From positions 1,984,001 through 2,048,000 of the forward strand of contig JADJIS010000003.1 in assembly GCA_016706865.1 (NCBI GenBank): a DNA stretch of 64,000 nt, read 5' to 3'. How positions within the stretch are numbered: the first letter of the stretch is position 1; each line of letters starts with the position of its first letter. The notes under the pieces are model-generated. The model was not told the origin of the DNA, made no database searches, and saw nothing but the letters and a program-made list of their open reading frames with translations. Positions 37,429-46,891 of the stretch are shown here, one piece after another. Source of the DNA: Bacteroidota bacterium (lineage in GTDB: Bacteria; Bacteroidota; Bacteroidia; Chitinophagales; BACL12). The position numbers and the translations under genes were made by a program.

Positions 37429-37860
37429 ATGTATCCAAAAGAATTAGTATTACCAATGAAGGCTGAGCTTACAGATGCGGGGTTTGAAGACCTTACATCG
37501 GCTGAGGCGGTTCAGAATGCAATTAAAAATACGGAAGGCACCCTTTTATTAGTGGTAAATTCTGTTTGTGGTTGTGCTGCAGGAATGGCAAGACCGGGTG
37601 TAAAAATGAGTTTGACAAACGAAAAAACTCCTGATAAACTAGCCACTGTTTTTGCAGGATTTGATATGGAAGCTGTAGCAGAGGCGAGAAGATTTACTTT
37701 GCCTTATCCTCCGAGTTCTCCAAGTATCGCATTGTTTAAAAATGGAAAATTAGTGCACTTTATCGAGCGTCATCAAATTGAAGGAAGAAATGCCATGATG
37801 ATAGCAAATGATCTTATTGGTGCTTATGAAAAACACTGTGGAGAGATGATCAATAATTAA
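37429..37860 (+). CDS. bacilliredoxin BrxA/BrxB family protein
   Basis: A 143-aa protein with the DUF1094/bacilliredoxin plan: MYPKELVLPMKAELTDAGF at the start, the active site VNSVCGCAAGMARPG with the CGC motif near residues 48-50, and PYPPSSPSIALFKNGKLV. Such proteins remove bacillithiol from mixed disulfides; bacillithiol use in Bacteroidota is known for some lineages. The stop codon overlaps that of the convergent barrel gene in TTAA (37857-37860). Family is clear, thiol partner inferred. Confidence 0.9.
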   Translation: MYPKELVLPMKAELTDAGFEDLTSAEAVQNAIKNTEGTLLLVVNSVCGCAAGMARPGVKMSLTNEKTPDKLATVFAGFDMEAVAEARRFTLPYPPSSPSIALFKNGKLVHFIERHQIEGRNAMMIANDLIGAYEKHCGEMINN

Positions 37861-38585
37861 AGAGGAGCATCTAATAAATTATAAAAAAAGCTGCCTACAG
37901 GCGGCTTTTTATATAAATGGTAGGCAACACCTAACGACATGGCTACAGGAAAATAAATTACTCTTTGTTTGTAACTGTCAGTTAAAATATAATCAAGACC
38001 GAGATCAGTTTCAACGAAACCATTATATCTGATATTCCAATTTATTTCTGAATATTTTAATGCAACATTCATTATCACTGAAAAACGTTCTGTAAAATTA
38101 TATGCAGTTAAAAAGTTGAACTCTCCAATAAAGGTGTGACTTTCATCAGCTGATTTACCAAAATAATATTCGCCTATTTTTTGGGAGAGATAAGCCGGAA
38201 TCCTGGCATAAAACATTCCAAATCCAATTCTTTCCTCAAAATGAAATTTACCAATGGTTTGAGACTTTCCAATCATTGGAATAATATAATGTGTACGAAC
38301 TTTAGGATAAGCATTTAGGGAATATTGATCACTGAACTCATGTTTGGCAGAACTAAATTTTACAGAGGCAAAGTACTGATCAGAAAAATGATAATTGATT
38401 GAAAATTCAGTATTTGTACCCAAATCCAGGTCAGCTCCATTCATATTATTTATTTCCAAGGGTAATGCACTACCCATGGTCAACTGCAATTCCCATGGCA
38501 ATAAAGTATCATTTTGCGCCTTCATTTTAAAAAAGGAAAATAAAACAAATACGACCGGAAGATATTTAATTACAGCTGTCAACAT
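37857..38585 (-). CDS. predicted outer-membrane barrel protein
   Basis: A 242-aa protein with an N-terminal signal (VIKYLPVVFVLFSFFKMKAQ) and amphipathic Tyr/Phe-rich strands: TEFSINYHFSDQYFASVKFS, FHFEERIGFGMFYARI, FNFLTAYNFTERFSVIMNVALKYSEINW and FPVAMSLGVAYHLY. No specific family recognised. Its 3' end contains a GC hairpin (AAAAAGCTGCC with GGCGGCTTTTT, about 37886-37911) that may terminate the convergent bacilliredoxin transcript from inside the coding sequence. Substrate and role unknown. Confidence 0.65.
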   Translation of the reverse strand: MLTAVIKYLPVVFVLFSFFKMKAQNDTLLPWELQLTMGSALPLEINNMNGADLDLGTNTEFSINYHFSDQYFASVKFSSAKHEFSDQYSLNAYPKVRTHYIIPMIGKSQTIGKFHFEERIGFGMFYARIPAYLSQKIGEYYFGKSADESHTFIGEFNFLTAYNFTERFSVIMNVALKYSEINWNIRYNGFVETDLGLDYILTDSYKQRVIYFPVAMSLGVAYHLYKKPPVGSFFYNLLDAPL

Positions 38586-38644
38586 TCAAAATTAGTTATT
38601 TTGTATAATTTTAACGCTACTAATTCAATAAAATTGTGACTGCC

Positions 38645-39115
38645 ATGCAACTCAAAAATTATCTTGTAGAAACCTTCGAATACAACGATTTCGCCAATAA
38701 ACTGGTATTAAATAAAATAGCTGAACTCCCTGATAAGATGGAATGCATCAAATTATTCAGTCATCTTATCAATTGTCAGTATAAATGGTTGGATAGAATT
38801 AAAATTTATCCTGAAATTTCGAAACTGGACTGGTGGGAGCCGGTTTATGCAATGGAAGATCTTGCAGAGGAATGGGATAAAAGTTTAGATGCCTGGATTT
38901 GGTTCCTCGATAAAAAATCGGAAGCAGAATTGTTACAGGAAGTTATTTGGATGGGAATTGGCAATGCACCCTATACTGCGCAATTAAAAGATATTCCATT
39001 GCAGTTAAATTATCACAGTATTCATCACCGCGCGCAGATGCAAATGCTAATAAGACAACAAGGACTGGTTCCGGATTTTGTGGATTATATTGGAACAAAA
39101 TACCGACCCGTTTGA
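38645..39115 (+). CDS. DinB-family protein
   Basis: About 156 aa from ATG 38645; the upstream GTG at 38636 is less likely. The four-helix DinB/YfiT fold is suggested by LVETFEYNDFANKLVLNKI, LFSHLINCQYKWLDRI (His of the first metal ligand) and NYHSIHHRAQMQMLIRQQG with the HxxxH metal pair. These proteins are metal-dependent, bacillithiol-linked or damage-inducible hydrolases or transferases. The bacilliredoxin gene nearby (one gene away) is compatible with a bacillithiol link, but that is inference. Confidence 0.88.
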   Translation: MQLKNYLVETFEYNDFANKLVLNKIAELPDKMECIKLFSHLINCQYKWLDRIKIYPEISKLDWWEPVYAMEDLAEEWDKSLDAWIWFLDKKSEAELLQEVIWMGIGNAPYTAQLKDIPLQLNYHSIHHRAQMQMLIRQQGLVPDFVDYIGTKYRPV

Positions 39116-39121
39116 TACAAA

Positions 39122-41344
39122 TTATTTTTTTACCACAGTTTCAAAATATTGTTTATCCCCATTATCAATTTTCAAAATATAAGTACCTGTCGGAATTAAA
39201 TTTGTAATTAAAACTATTTCATTTCCACTGCGATATTTTTGTTTTAATATCATCTCTCCTAAATTATTTATAAGACTTACTTCGCCATCACCAATAGATT
39301 CATTTAATTTAATGATCAACTGGTTACTAAATGGATTGGGAAATAATATAAAGTCGTTTTGCGAAGTTTCTTCAATACCGATCTGAATATCCAACATAGA
39401 ACTATTAATAGCAGTACAACCATAATATTGATCAACAATTAAACTCACTAAATACGAATTGGGACCAGCATAAGTATGTTCGGGATTTTCTTCTGTTGAA
39501 TTTGTACCATCACCAAAATCCCATAAATAAGTTGCGCCTTCAGTTACAGGATCAAATGCATACGTTAAAAAAGATATATTTGTTACCGAATAATTTGCAT
39601 CAGGCGGTTCCACATGATCAGGGTCGAGCGCATTATCCATCCATGCGAGACGGTCAACCATAAAATTGGAAAGTTCATCCACGAAATAATTATAATCCGT
39701 AACTCCTAATTCGGTCCATTTTGAAAAATTGCGTGCAGCAGGTTCCTGCAACAATATTTGAATAGAATCGATAAATGTTTGAAAGGATTCATCACTTAAA
39801 ATATCCTCACGCAACGAAGTATATCTGCAATACACTTCATCAACCCATTCCGGATCTTCTCTGAATTTACTCCACCAAAATGGAAAGGGCCATGCAGGAT
39901 GCGTTATCTCCCAAACCCAACCATTCACGGTCCATGGTGCATACGCCCGGTCGTAATCCCATGGTGGTCCAATTTTTAATTGACCTCCATCGGAAATATT
40001 TTCCTTATATAAAAACGTACTTCTTCCATAACTATCATAATTTGCACTGAATTCATTTACCAACATAAAATTGATAAATGACTTAACGCCAATATATTTT
40101 CTATAACCATTTTCAGGATCTAAAAAATCGGGGCCATCCAAAACAATTTCAAAACTATCTACATAATTATGAATATAATCTAATTGTTCGGGTTGAATAG
40201 AATCAATTTGAGGATATACCATTTTATATGCAACGGGTAAACCGGAGGTACCTACATTTATTGCTTCAAATAAACTATTCCAATCGTTTGGATTTCCATT
40301 CTCATTTATTTCGATAATATACCCTCCTGTTAATGCATCACCTGCAATATCTTCGGGATCTAATTTATCAATGTCAACTCTGTCCTCATCGCGTTTTATT
40401 TTTTCGGTTAAAGAATATACTCCCATATATTCTCCGTTTACCATCAATTCACAAAATTTTGTGCGCGGTGCATATTGACCCATGCGGCGACTCATTTCAT
40501 AGGAGAGCGCATTTTTCATTAAACTATAATCGAGATACTCCGCTTTTAAAATAAAATCGTTTTCAGCAGGAAGGTTTAATAATGTTGTATCAATTTCAAA
40601 TCCAGCCTCATTAAGCAGATCAAAATCATAATTCTTTTTTGGATAATAGGGACCGGTAAACCCTTGCAATTCGGTGAGAATTTTACCTTCATATGCAAAT
40701 ACAGTATCATTAGGATGATTTAACAAACCAATACCATTATCAATAATATAAATTTGACCGGGAGTTTTAGGTTCGTTATAAATAGGTTCGCCATCAGTAT
40801 CAATAATTACAATAGGTAAATTACTCGAACTAAAATTAAATGGTTTCGCCGGTTCATCACCGAAAGTGATATTCCATGAATAAATAAATCCTATATCTGC
40901 GAAAGCATAAGTATCATAAATATGGAGTTTCCAGGTTCCATTTGGGTTTTGTCCGTTGTTTACAAGTCCCATATCACCCATCGGAATATATTCTCCGGAA
41001 TAAGGAGCCACGCCGGAGGTAATATTATTATCGGCATATTTATTTAAACAGGTAAAATTAAAATTATCTCCATCGCCACCAATACCGGAAAATAATAAAA
41101 AGGTTGTGCCATCGGGAGCAATTAATTTAACTTCCAGATCGGAGTCCCAGGTATGGTCTAAATTTAAACAAACCGTTTCCAAACCAAAGAGGGTGTCGAT
41201 CACATCAGGTAAACCTGTTACTTCTATATCGAAAGAAATATCAGTACCATCGTCGGGAATTTCTGTATTAACTATAGCATTAAAAGATTGGGCAGAAATT
41301 TGCAGACTCAAAACTGCTGCAATTGAAAAAAGGATATTTCTCAT
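39122..41344 (-). CDS. CotH-family protein with P-domain, PKD and T9SS domains
   Basis: A 740-aa exported protein: signal peptide, a proprotein-convertase P-like beta-sandwich (~residues 20-155, LNLDHTWDSDLEVKLIAPDG), a CotH kinase-like domain (~185-560) with NGEYMGVYSLTEKIKRD and GPPWDYDRAY, a PKD domain (YLWDFGDGTNSTEENPEHTY), and a T9SS type A sorting domain (FILFPNPFSNQLII...GTYILKI). CotH proteins are atypical kinases that phosphorylate spore-coat or surface proteins; in Bacteroidota their targets are unknown. The order fits a surface-attached enzyme. It stands alone. Confidence 0.88.
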   Translation of the reverse strand: MRNILFSIAAVLSLQISAQSFNAIVNTEIPDDGTDISFDIEVTGLPDVIDTLFGLETVCLNLDHTWDSDLEVKLIAPDGTTFLLFSGIGGDGDNFNFTCLNKYADNNITSGVAPYSGEYIPMGDMGLVNNGQNPNGTWKLHIYDTYAFADIGFIYSWNITFGDEPAKPFNFSSSNLPIVIIDTDGEPIYNEPKTPGQIYIIDNGIGLLNHPNDTVFAYEGKILTELQGFTGPYYPKKNYDFDLLNEAGFEIDTTLLNLPAENDFILKAEYLDYSLMKNALSYEMSRRMGQYAPRTKFCELMVNGEYMGVYSLTEKIKRDEDRVDIDKLDPEDIAGDALTGGYIIEINENGNPNDWNSLFEAINVGTSGLPVAYKMVYPQIDSIQPEQLDYIHNYVDSFEIVLDGPDFLDPENGYRKYIGVKSFINFMLVNEFSANYDSYGRSTFLYKENISDGGQLKIGPPWDYDRAYAPWTVNGWVWEITHPAWPFPFWWSKFREDPEWVDEVYCRYTSLREDILSDESFQTFIDSIQILLQEPAARNFSKWTELGVTDYNYFVDELSNFMVDRLAWMDNALDPDHVEPPDANYSVTNISFLTYAFDPVTEGATYLWDFGDGTNSTEENPEHTYAGPNSYLVSLIVDQYYGCTAINSSMLDIQIGIEETSQNDFILFPNPFSNQLIIKLNESIGDGEVSLINNLGEMILKQKYRSGNEIVLITNLIPTGTYILKIDNGDKQYFETVVKK

Positions 41345-41493
41345 GAATTGTGTTGAATGTTAACACAATATTAAGCATATCCTAAATCATATAAAAAATT
41401 GAGGCAGAGAATTTGGTAATATCTCTCGATCAGTTGAAAAAACATTAAGCAGTAATGAAAAACATTTTTTCCCAGGCTAAACCACAAAAAAAA

Positions 41494-41514
41494 ATCCGGT
41501 CTTAGGAACCGGAT
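41494..41514 (-). terminator. rho-independent terminator of the RRM gene
   Basis: Minus-strand stem ATCCGGT / ACCGGAT with a 7-base loop and a long T run, 24 bases after the stop codon. Confidence 0.85.
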
Positions 41515-41537
41515 CTTCTTTTATAAAATTATTTTTA

Positions 41538-41909
41538 TTACCAACGGTTGAAATTTTTCTTTCCACCATAACCACCGCCATCGCGATCGTTGTTACGGCT
41601 TTTATTGAATCCACCGCCGCCACCGCCGCGATTGAAATTGCCGCCACCGCCGCCACCGCGAGGTCTTTCTTCGCGAGGTCTCGCAACAGAAACGCCAACA
41701 ACTTTACCGTCAACTTCGGTTTCGTTTAAGGCATCAATAGCCTTTTGTCCTTCTTCGTCGTTCATCTCGACAAAGCCGAAACCACGGCTGCGACCTGTAA
41801 ATTTGTCCATAATAATTTTAGCTGAAGATACCTCACCGTATGCTTCAAATAATTGCCTTAGATCGGCGTCGTTGAGTTTAAAACTCAAACCTGAAACGTA
41901 AATGTTCAT
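41538..41909 (-). CDS. glycine-rich RRM RNA-binding protein
   Basis: A 123-aa protein with one RRM (~residues 1-80): RNP2 IYVSGL and RNP1 RSRGFGFVEM are both intact, with the usual aromatic residues. The tail is an RGG/GGG-rich low-complexity region (RPRGGGGGGNFNRGGGGGG...) ending in NRW. Such proteins are abundant in Bacteroidota and Cyanobacteria and bind RNA, often in cold response. A reading frame on the same strand at 41477-41713 is only a shadow. It has its own promoter and terminator. Confidence 0.95.
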   Translation of the reverse strand: MNIYVSGLSFKLNDADLRQLFEAYGEVSSAKIIMDKFTGRSRGFGFVEMNDEEGQKAIDALNETEVDGKVVGVSVARPREERPRGGGGGGNFNRGGGGGGFNKSRNNDRDGGGYGGKKNFNRW

Positions 41910-41929
41910 TTTTTTTTAGTTTATTAAAA

Positions 41930-41962
41930 TAAAGATAATAGGTTCTAATGAATAAATCCAAA
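41930..41962 (-). promoter_or_regulatory. promoter of the RRM gene
   Basis: On the minus strand TTTG (41962-41959), 21 bases, TATCTTTA (41937-41930): one mismatch to TAnnTTTG. It lies 21 bases before the ATG. Confidence 0.45.
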
Positions 41963-42051
41963 CTACGGTGAGCTAAAAATAACCATCCGAAATGAACGAA
42001 CTAACAGAACCTGATATCAAAGATACAAAATAATATCATTCGAAAAAAAAA

Positions 42052-42792
42052 TTAATTGCTGCAATTATTGCTGATCGCCAAAACATAATTGTTGATGACT
42101 TCCAGCGATTTTGCTGTAAAATCACCCGAAAATCCGGTAATATGGGTATAGTCCACCTTTTTTTTATACCCTTCTAAAAAACGATTGGCCAGCGAAAAGT
42201 AAGACCAGTGCCACATCTCCTCATTATAACCCGTATCGCGTTCAGTTCCCTTTGCGTTATACGACTGGCAAAATCCGTAGGTAGCGGCATTTTGTACAAG
42301 CCAATTATACACCTTTAAACCGGTGCCGGAGGCAAAGTAGGAAGCAGAAGTGCTGTTGAGATCTACTTCGGTTCCCCAATGATGCCTGCTTGTTCCGGGC
42401 ATAGCGCTGTATTGCATGATATAACTCGACAGAGCATTGTCAGTTGCAAATTTTGACTTATTGGTTTTCCATTTATCTTCCCAAATCCACGATTGTTCTA
42501 CAAAAGTTCTGGAAGCGGAGATTATCTTTAAATTAATGCCATCTTTTTTTGCGGCGAGATACATTTTATTATATGCAGAATAAGTTTCCTTCAACAGGAA
42601 CATTTGTTTGCGATATGCCATGTGCTCAGGAATCTCAATAAAATTGGTATCTGTATAATAATTATTTTTTCCGGTAAGAAATTCAGCTGTAATATATTCA
42701 TCTTTAATTACAGGAGTACTCGATATTGCTATTTCATCAGCATTTATCTGAATGAGTAAATTACTAAAAATTAATAAAAATATAGCTTGCAT
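42052..42792 (-). CDS. M15-family D-alanyl-D-alanine carboxypeptidase-like protein
   Basis: A 246-aa protein with a signal peptide (MQAIFLLIFSNLLIQINA) and the VanY/M15B fold: LKIISASRTFVEQ, the zinc site MPGTSRHHWGTEVDLN (H and D ligands) and MWHWSYF (third ligand). It would trim D-alanine from peptidoglycan stem peptides in the periplasm. The zinc residues are all present. It stands alone on the minus strand between the RRM gene and the di-heme gene; about 64 bases separate it from the latter. Confidence 0.9.
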   Translation of the reverse strand: MQAIFLLIFSNLLIQINADEIAISSTPVIKDEYITAEFLTGKNNYYTDTNFIEIPEHMAYRKQMFLLKETYSAYNKMYLAAKKDGINLKIISASRTFVEQSWIWEDKWKTNKSKFATDNALSSYIMQYSAMPGTSRHHWGTEVDLNSTSASYFASGTGLKVYNWLVQNAATYGFCQSYNAKGTERDTGYNEEMWHWSYFSLANRFLEGYKKKVDYTHITGFSGDFTAKSLEVINNYVLAISNNCSN

Positions 42793-42855
42793 TTAGTTCC
42801 CTACTATTTGGAGGAACGAATATAGGAAGATTTTATTGTTTTAACCAACTGCCTA

Positions 42856-44289
42856 TCAAAGGGATTCCAAAAATACGATCAATTGATCCCGTTGTTTTTG
42901 AGAGAGTTGCATGAATTCATTTTTCGATTTTTCTGCTTCTCCGCCATGCCATAAAATTGCTTCTGACAAATTTCTTGCGCGTCCGTCGTGTAAATAAAAG
43001 GTATGTTTATTTACTGTTTGAAATAAACCTATTCCCCAAAGTGGTGGTGTTCTCCACTCCTGCCCTGTTGCTTCAAAATCCGGTCGACCATCAGCTAATC
43101 CTTCTCCCATATCATGCAACAAAAGATCGGTATAGGGTGTAATGTTTTGATTGGATAAAATACTAAATTCAGCATGCACGCCGGTTTGAATCTTTTGAAT
43201 ATGACAATTATCACATCCTATTTCAGCAAATATTTTTTCGCCTTTTATTACATCTTTATCTTCCACATTTCTTCTGGCCGGAACTGCAAGTGTAGAAGAA
43301 TATAAATGTAATTTATGGAGATCATCTTTTTCTATTTCAGGTTCACCGCCAGTTGCATAATCGCGATATTTATTTTGGGAAGATGCAATATTTTGTTCTG
43401 GAAAATGATCAGTGCTTATTCCCATATCGCCACTGAATGCGCCGGAGATCTGTTGTAAAATTGTTGGCTGATTTGCCTTCCATCCGAATTTACCCAATTG
43501 CTCTTTTTGCTCAATAGCATTCCAAACGTAATTTGGTTTTCCGGAAATGCCATCTCCATTTTTATCATTAACATCTGCAAAAGAAAGTATGGTTTTTTCT
43601 TCAATGGCTTCCAACAATCCCAATCCTATCATTTGTGGAGCAACTCGTGGAGAATACATGATACCCTGTTGCATCTCACCATAATTTAATTCACCGAAAT
43701 TTATTATTGGTTTTCTCAAAACAAAGGAATTACCGTCAGGATAAATACCACTTATTTCCTCCCAGTTTAAAGTATAATCACCTTCCTTTTTTAATCCGTC
43801 AATGGCATGCTCCTGAAATTGTCCGCCATAATTAGGATCGTCTAAAGGTTCTCCGTGAGGGCCTTTGCCGGGTATGCTAAGTCGAATTATAAATCCTTGT
43901 GATAATTGTCCGGCAATAGTTGGAGGTTGTCCTCTGCCATCTTTAAAATGACAACCGGAACATGACTTCGCATTAAAATATGGACCGAGTCCATCACGTG
44001 CGGTTGTGCTCGAAGGAGCCTGCACCCAATTCTGATTAAAAAAACTATTGCCTACAAAAAATAATAATTCATCTTGTGACGAAAGTCCGGGAGCCGGCAA
44101 AGCAAATGCATTTACACTTTGATCGAATACGGTGGTTTCTCCGCCGGATAATATTTTTTCATTATTAATTAATGAGGTTGATAATGTATCTTTTTTTTGA
44201 TACGAAGCAAAACTAAATAATAAAATAAATACCGCTATCAGTGATACTGCAATAAAAGAGTTTTTATATTTTGCAGAAATTTTTATCAT
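42856..44289 (-). CDS. di-heme oxidoreductase family protein (DHOR)
   Basis: A 477-aa protein with an N-terminal membrane or signal segment and two c-type heme sites, CSGCH (near residue 110) and CDNCH (near 355), with GRGQPP and HDGRARNLSEAILWHGGEA near the C-terminus. This matches the DHOR/thiol oxidoreductase relatives of cytochrome c peroxidase. Its ATG overlaps the imelysin stop (TAATG at 44287-44291), so the two are translationally coupled. In many Gram-negative bacteria imelysin and DHOR form an iron-uptake unit; a role in periplasmic or surface iron handling is inferred from that. Confidence 0.9.
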   Translation of the reverse strand: MIKISAKYKNSFIAVSLIAVFILLFSFASYQKKDTLSTSLINNEKILSGGETTVFDQSVNAFALPAPGLSSQDELLFFVGNSFFNQNWVQAPSSTTARDGLGPYFNAKSCSGCHFKDGRGQPPTIAGQLSQGFIIRLSIPGKGPHGEPLDDPNYGGQFQEHAIDGLKKEGDYTLNWEEISGIYPDGNSFVLRKPIINFGELNYGEMQQGIMYSPRVAPQMIGLGLLEAIEEKTILSFADVNDKNGDGISGKPNYVWNAIEQKEQLGKFGWKANQPTILQQISGAFSGDMGISTDHFPEQNIASSQNKYRDYATGGEPEIEKDDLHKLHLYSSTLAVPARRNVEDKDVIKGEKIFAEIGCDNCHIQKIQTGVHAEFSILSNQNITPYTDLLLHDMGEGLADGRPDFEATGQEWRTPPLWGIGLFQTVNKHTFYLHDGRARNLSEAILWHGGEAEKSKNEFMQLSQKQRDQLIVFLESL

Positions 44290-45482
44290 TAGTCAGCTGC
44301 ATTTACATTTATAGTTAAACCGAGTTCCGTTGCAACCTTTGCAAACTGATCACCTAATTTTTGCATGGATAAAACTGCTTTCATCACCTGAGGTCTTTTA
44401 TCCTCTAATACAATAGCGCGGTCGAAGGGATAATGCATTTGCATAAGATCGTTCATAGCACTTTTTAAAAGTGAATCTGTTTCATTATACAGATCCATAT
44501 TTTTTGATTTTATTATTTCATCAATTCCCGCAACCTCTAATGTTGTTTTATCACTTCTCAAATAAGTACCATAAAATATATTAATAATTCCACCGAGATT
44601 AAATATCAGATCCGCTTTTGTATTATCGCTGAAACAACTTTGTTCATCTTCCTGATCGGCATTATCATAAGCTGTGAACATTCTTTCTCCGGCCATTTCC
44701 ACTTTACTTAAAACTGCTATTCCGGTAATAATTTTTTGGAGTGCGATATTATGATCTGAATTAATAAATTCGCTGCGATAATTATCTTTTCCCGGCTCCC
44801 ATTCTGATTTCAAATAACCAAGATTTTCAATGAGTAATTCAACTGCGGTACTCAGATATATTTTTCGCCTTTCGGCATTTTTTGTTTCGGCTAAATAATC
44901 AGTATAAGGTCTTGCACCGGGACCTGAAGAATCAAGATCTTGTCCCCATAACAAAAACTCAATTGCATGAAAACCGGAACTGATATTTTCCTCCCCGCCA
45001 TTTTCATTCATCGAAATCAGCAATTCTTTTGTTATTGTAGGATATTCTGCAATATTATTTATGATACCTGCATTTTCATTTCCAACCACATAATCAACAT
45101 ATATCTCATCCAATGGCCAGGCGTTTAATAAACCTTCTACTCCGGTTGAACCATTATCGATAGGACCATCATAAAACCGAAACACTTCCGATTTGCCGTA
45201 AAATTCACGAGCAGTTTTCCAGCTGCTTTTAGCAAGTTTGAGATTTTCTTCCGTTGGCTGGGCAAGAAAGGTATTTATGGACGACTGCATTTCAGAGGCA
45301 GTCGCCAGGGCATCGGAATAGGTGGAGAATACAATATCACAATACCCTGAAATAACCTGTTTTTGCGGGTCATTTTGAGTGTTAGGGCTTGATTTACAGG
45401 TACTTAGAAATATGCCACAAACGATGCACCAAATTACAGCAACATCGGTAAATACCTTCAAAACCCCACCCTTTAACCCCAT
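44289..45482 (-). CDS. imelysin family protein
   Basis: A 397-aa lipoprotein (IWCIVCGIFLSTCKSS, lipid Cys near residue 29) with the two-helical-bundle imelysin domain: the GxHxxE-type motif is seen as SGFHAIEFLLWGQD (near residues 165-178), and the second half carries repeated helices. Imelysins bind iron or act in iron uptake and are often fused or adjacent to DHOR cytochromes, as here. The stop overlaps the DHOR start, so this is the first gene of a two-gene operon. The repeat array follows upstream. Confidence 0.92.
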   Translation of the reverse strand: MGLKGGVLKVFTDVAVIWCIVCGIFLSTCKSSPNTQNDPQKQVISGYCDIVFSTYSDALATASEMQSSINTFLAQPTEENLKLAKSSWKTAREFYGKSEVFRFYDGPIDNGSTGVEGLLNAWPLDEIYVDYVVGNENAGIINNIAEYPTITKELLISMNENGGEENISSGFHAIEFLLWGQDLDSSGPGARPYTDYLAETKNAERRKIYLSTAVELLIENLGYLKSEWEPGKDNYRSEFINSDHNIALQKIITGIAVLSKVEMAGERMFTAYDNADQEDEQSCFSDNTKADLIFNLGGIINIFYGTYLRSDKTTLEVAGIDEIIKSKNMDLYNETDSLLKSAMNDLMQMHYPFDRAIVLEDKRPQVMKAVLSMQKLGDQFAKVATELGLTINVNAAD

Positions 45483-45646
45483 TAGTTTAAAATCATTCTA
45501 AATAAGGTGCAAAAGTAACTACAAAATCGTTTGGAATTCAATACCTCTTTGTAGGTATAAGAGGAGGAGGGAGGAGAGAGGAGGGAGGAGAGAGGAGAAA
45601 GGAGGGAGGAGTTTAAATTTCTGGCGAAATTTTGGTGGATACTTAC

Positions 45647-46273
45647 GCACGGACTGAAGTAGGTGGTTACAAGATGGGTCGTCCGCCGTGGCGCACTGAG
45701 AGTATCATCACTAATAAAAGTACAGATCCGAAGGATCGATACATTTTGTAAGGAGGGACTTAAGTCCCTCCGGTTACAGATGGGCGGTCTGATACGCACG
45801 GACTGAAGTCCGTGGTTACAAGATGGGTCGTCCCTGCGGGACTGGCGTGTGTGCAAAACCTGAAACTTCAAATCCGAAGGATAGATAGGTTTTGTAAGGA
45901 GGGACTTTAGTCCCTCCGGTTACAGGAGGACTCACGGACTGAAGTCCGTGGTTACAAGATGGGTCGTCCCTTCGGGACTGGCGTGTTTACACAACCTGAA
46001 ACTTTAGATCCGAAGGATCGACAGATTTTGTAAAGAGGGCCTTTAGTCCCTCTGGTCACAAGATGGGTCTTCGCTGCTGTGGACTCACGGACTGAAGTCC
46101 GTGGTTACAAGATGGGTCGTCCCTGCGGGACTGGCGTTTGTGCTCAACTGGAAACTTAAGATCCGAAGGATCGATAGGTTTTGTAAGGAGGGACTTTAGT
46201 CCCTCCGGTTACAGGAGGACTCACGGACTGAAGTCCGTTGTTACAAGATGGGTCGTCCCTACGGGACTGGCGT
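45647..46273. repeat. tandem array of multi-hairpin REP-like units
   Basis: About four units of 135-153 bases. Each holds up to four small palindromes: CACGGACTGAAGTCCGTG (beginning near 45647, 45796, 45931, 46084 and 46220), GTCCC-TNC-GGGAC with a variable loop, GATCCGAAGGATC, and GGAGGGACTTTAGTCCCTCC. The whole 45483-46339 gap contains no credible gene; GGAGGGAGGAG purine words come first (45560-45610), and TCCTATG/TCTTATG words follow (46276-46321). The array resembles REP/BIME clusters of RAYT origin. Confidence 0.85.
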
Positions 46274-46339
46274 CTGTCCTATGTCTTATGTCATATGTCC
46301 TATGTCTTATGTCTTATGTCCTTCCCCTATACCTTGTGC

Positions 46340-46888
46340 TCACTCCTTTCTAAAGAACCAGTTTTGAATTCCAGTAATATCTCTGAAGTCGACGGGAATA
46401 TTTTTAATGTTGATGGAAACGGATCGGATATAAAACCATGATTCCACCTTTCTTGGAATATCAATTATATATGTGCCTGAGGTAAAAGGAATTTCGTTGC
46501 ATAAACAATATTGGCATCCGGAATTGTTCTTGATATTGTATCCATTGTAGATCAAAACCATTTTCCGAAGGTCTAATAATTTTTGATTTACGGTATCGGA
46601 GAGTCGAAAAATTTCTATTTTGTAATTATAACCCAGCGGTTGAGTCTGACTTAATATCCAGCAACTGTCTTTTTTGGAATATTCCAATTTTGTAAAAACA
46701 TAATCGAGATCTTTTTGGGTGCTGTCGGTAAAAAACACATCGCTTATTCTTGCGCCCAAAACATCACTGGTGAGATCTTTTTTTGAGATATTATCGATGA
46801 TGGTAAATCTGAATTCGCTGTAAGTGGTACTGTCTTGAGCGAAAATTTTATAGGGGATAAAAAGTAAGAGAAGTATCAGGTAACGCAT
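46340..46888 (-). CDS. small secreted protein of unknown function
   Basis: A 182-aa protein with a signal peptide (RYLILLLLFIPYKIFAQ) and a beta-rich body containing two cysteine pairs, CQYCLC among them, and a SWFYIRSVSINIKNI stretch. No known family. The upstream gene stops three bases before this start, so it is cotranscribed with the tocopherol-cyclase-like gene. Its 3' side abuts the repeat array. Likely periplasmic or surface; function not inferable. Confidence 0.65.
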   Translation of the reverse strand: MRYLILLLLFIPYKIFAQDSTTYSEFRFTIIDNISKKDLTSDVLGARISDVFFTDSTQKDLDYVFTKLEYSKKDSCWILSQTQPLGYNYKIEIFRLSDTVNQKLLDLRKMVLIYNGYNIKNNSGCQYCLCNEIPFTSGTYIIDIPRKVESWFYIRSVSINIKNIPVDFRDITGIQNWFFRKE

Positions 46889-46891
46889 ATA

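Noticed and set aside
41477..41713. 78-aa minus-strand frame at the RRM gene
   Set aside because: Shadow of the Gly-rich tail of the RRM gene in another frame.
45482..45871. 129-aa minus-strand frame before imelysin
   Set aside because: It runs through REP units and purine words, so it is repeat translation, not a gene.
45647..46273. CRISPR array
   Set aside because: The repeats are spaced irregularly by 135-153 bases, the intervening DNA is itself repeated and palindromic, and no cas gene is near.
46138..46441. Plus-strand frames in the repeat array
   Set aside because: Translation of palindromes and TCCTATG words (repeated Leu-Met-Ser-Tyr-Val).
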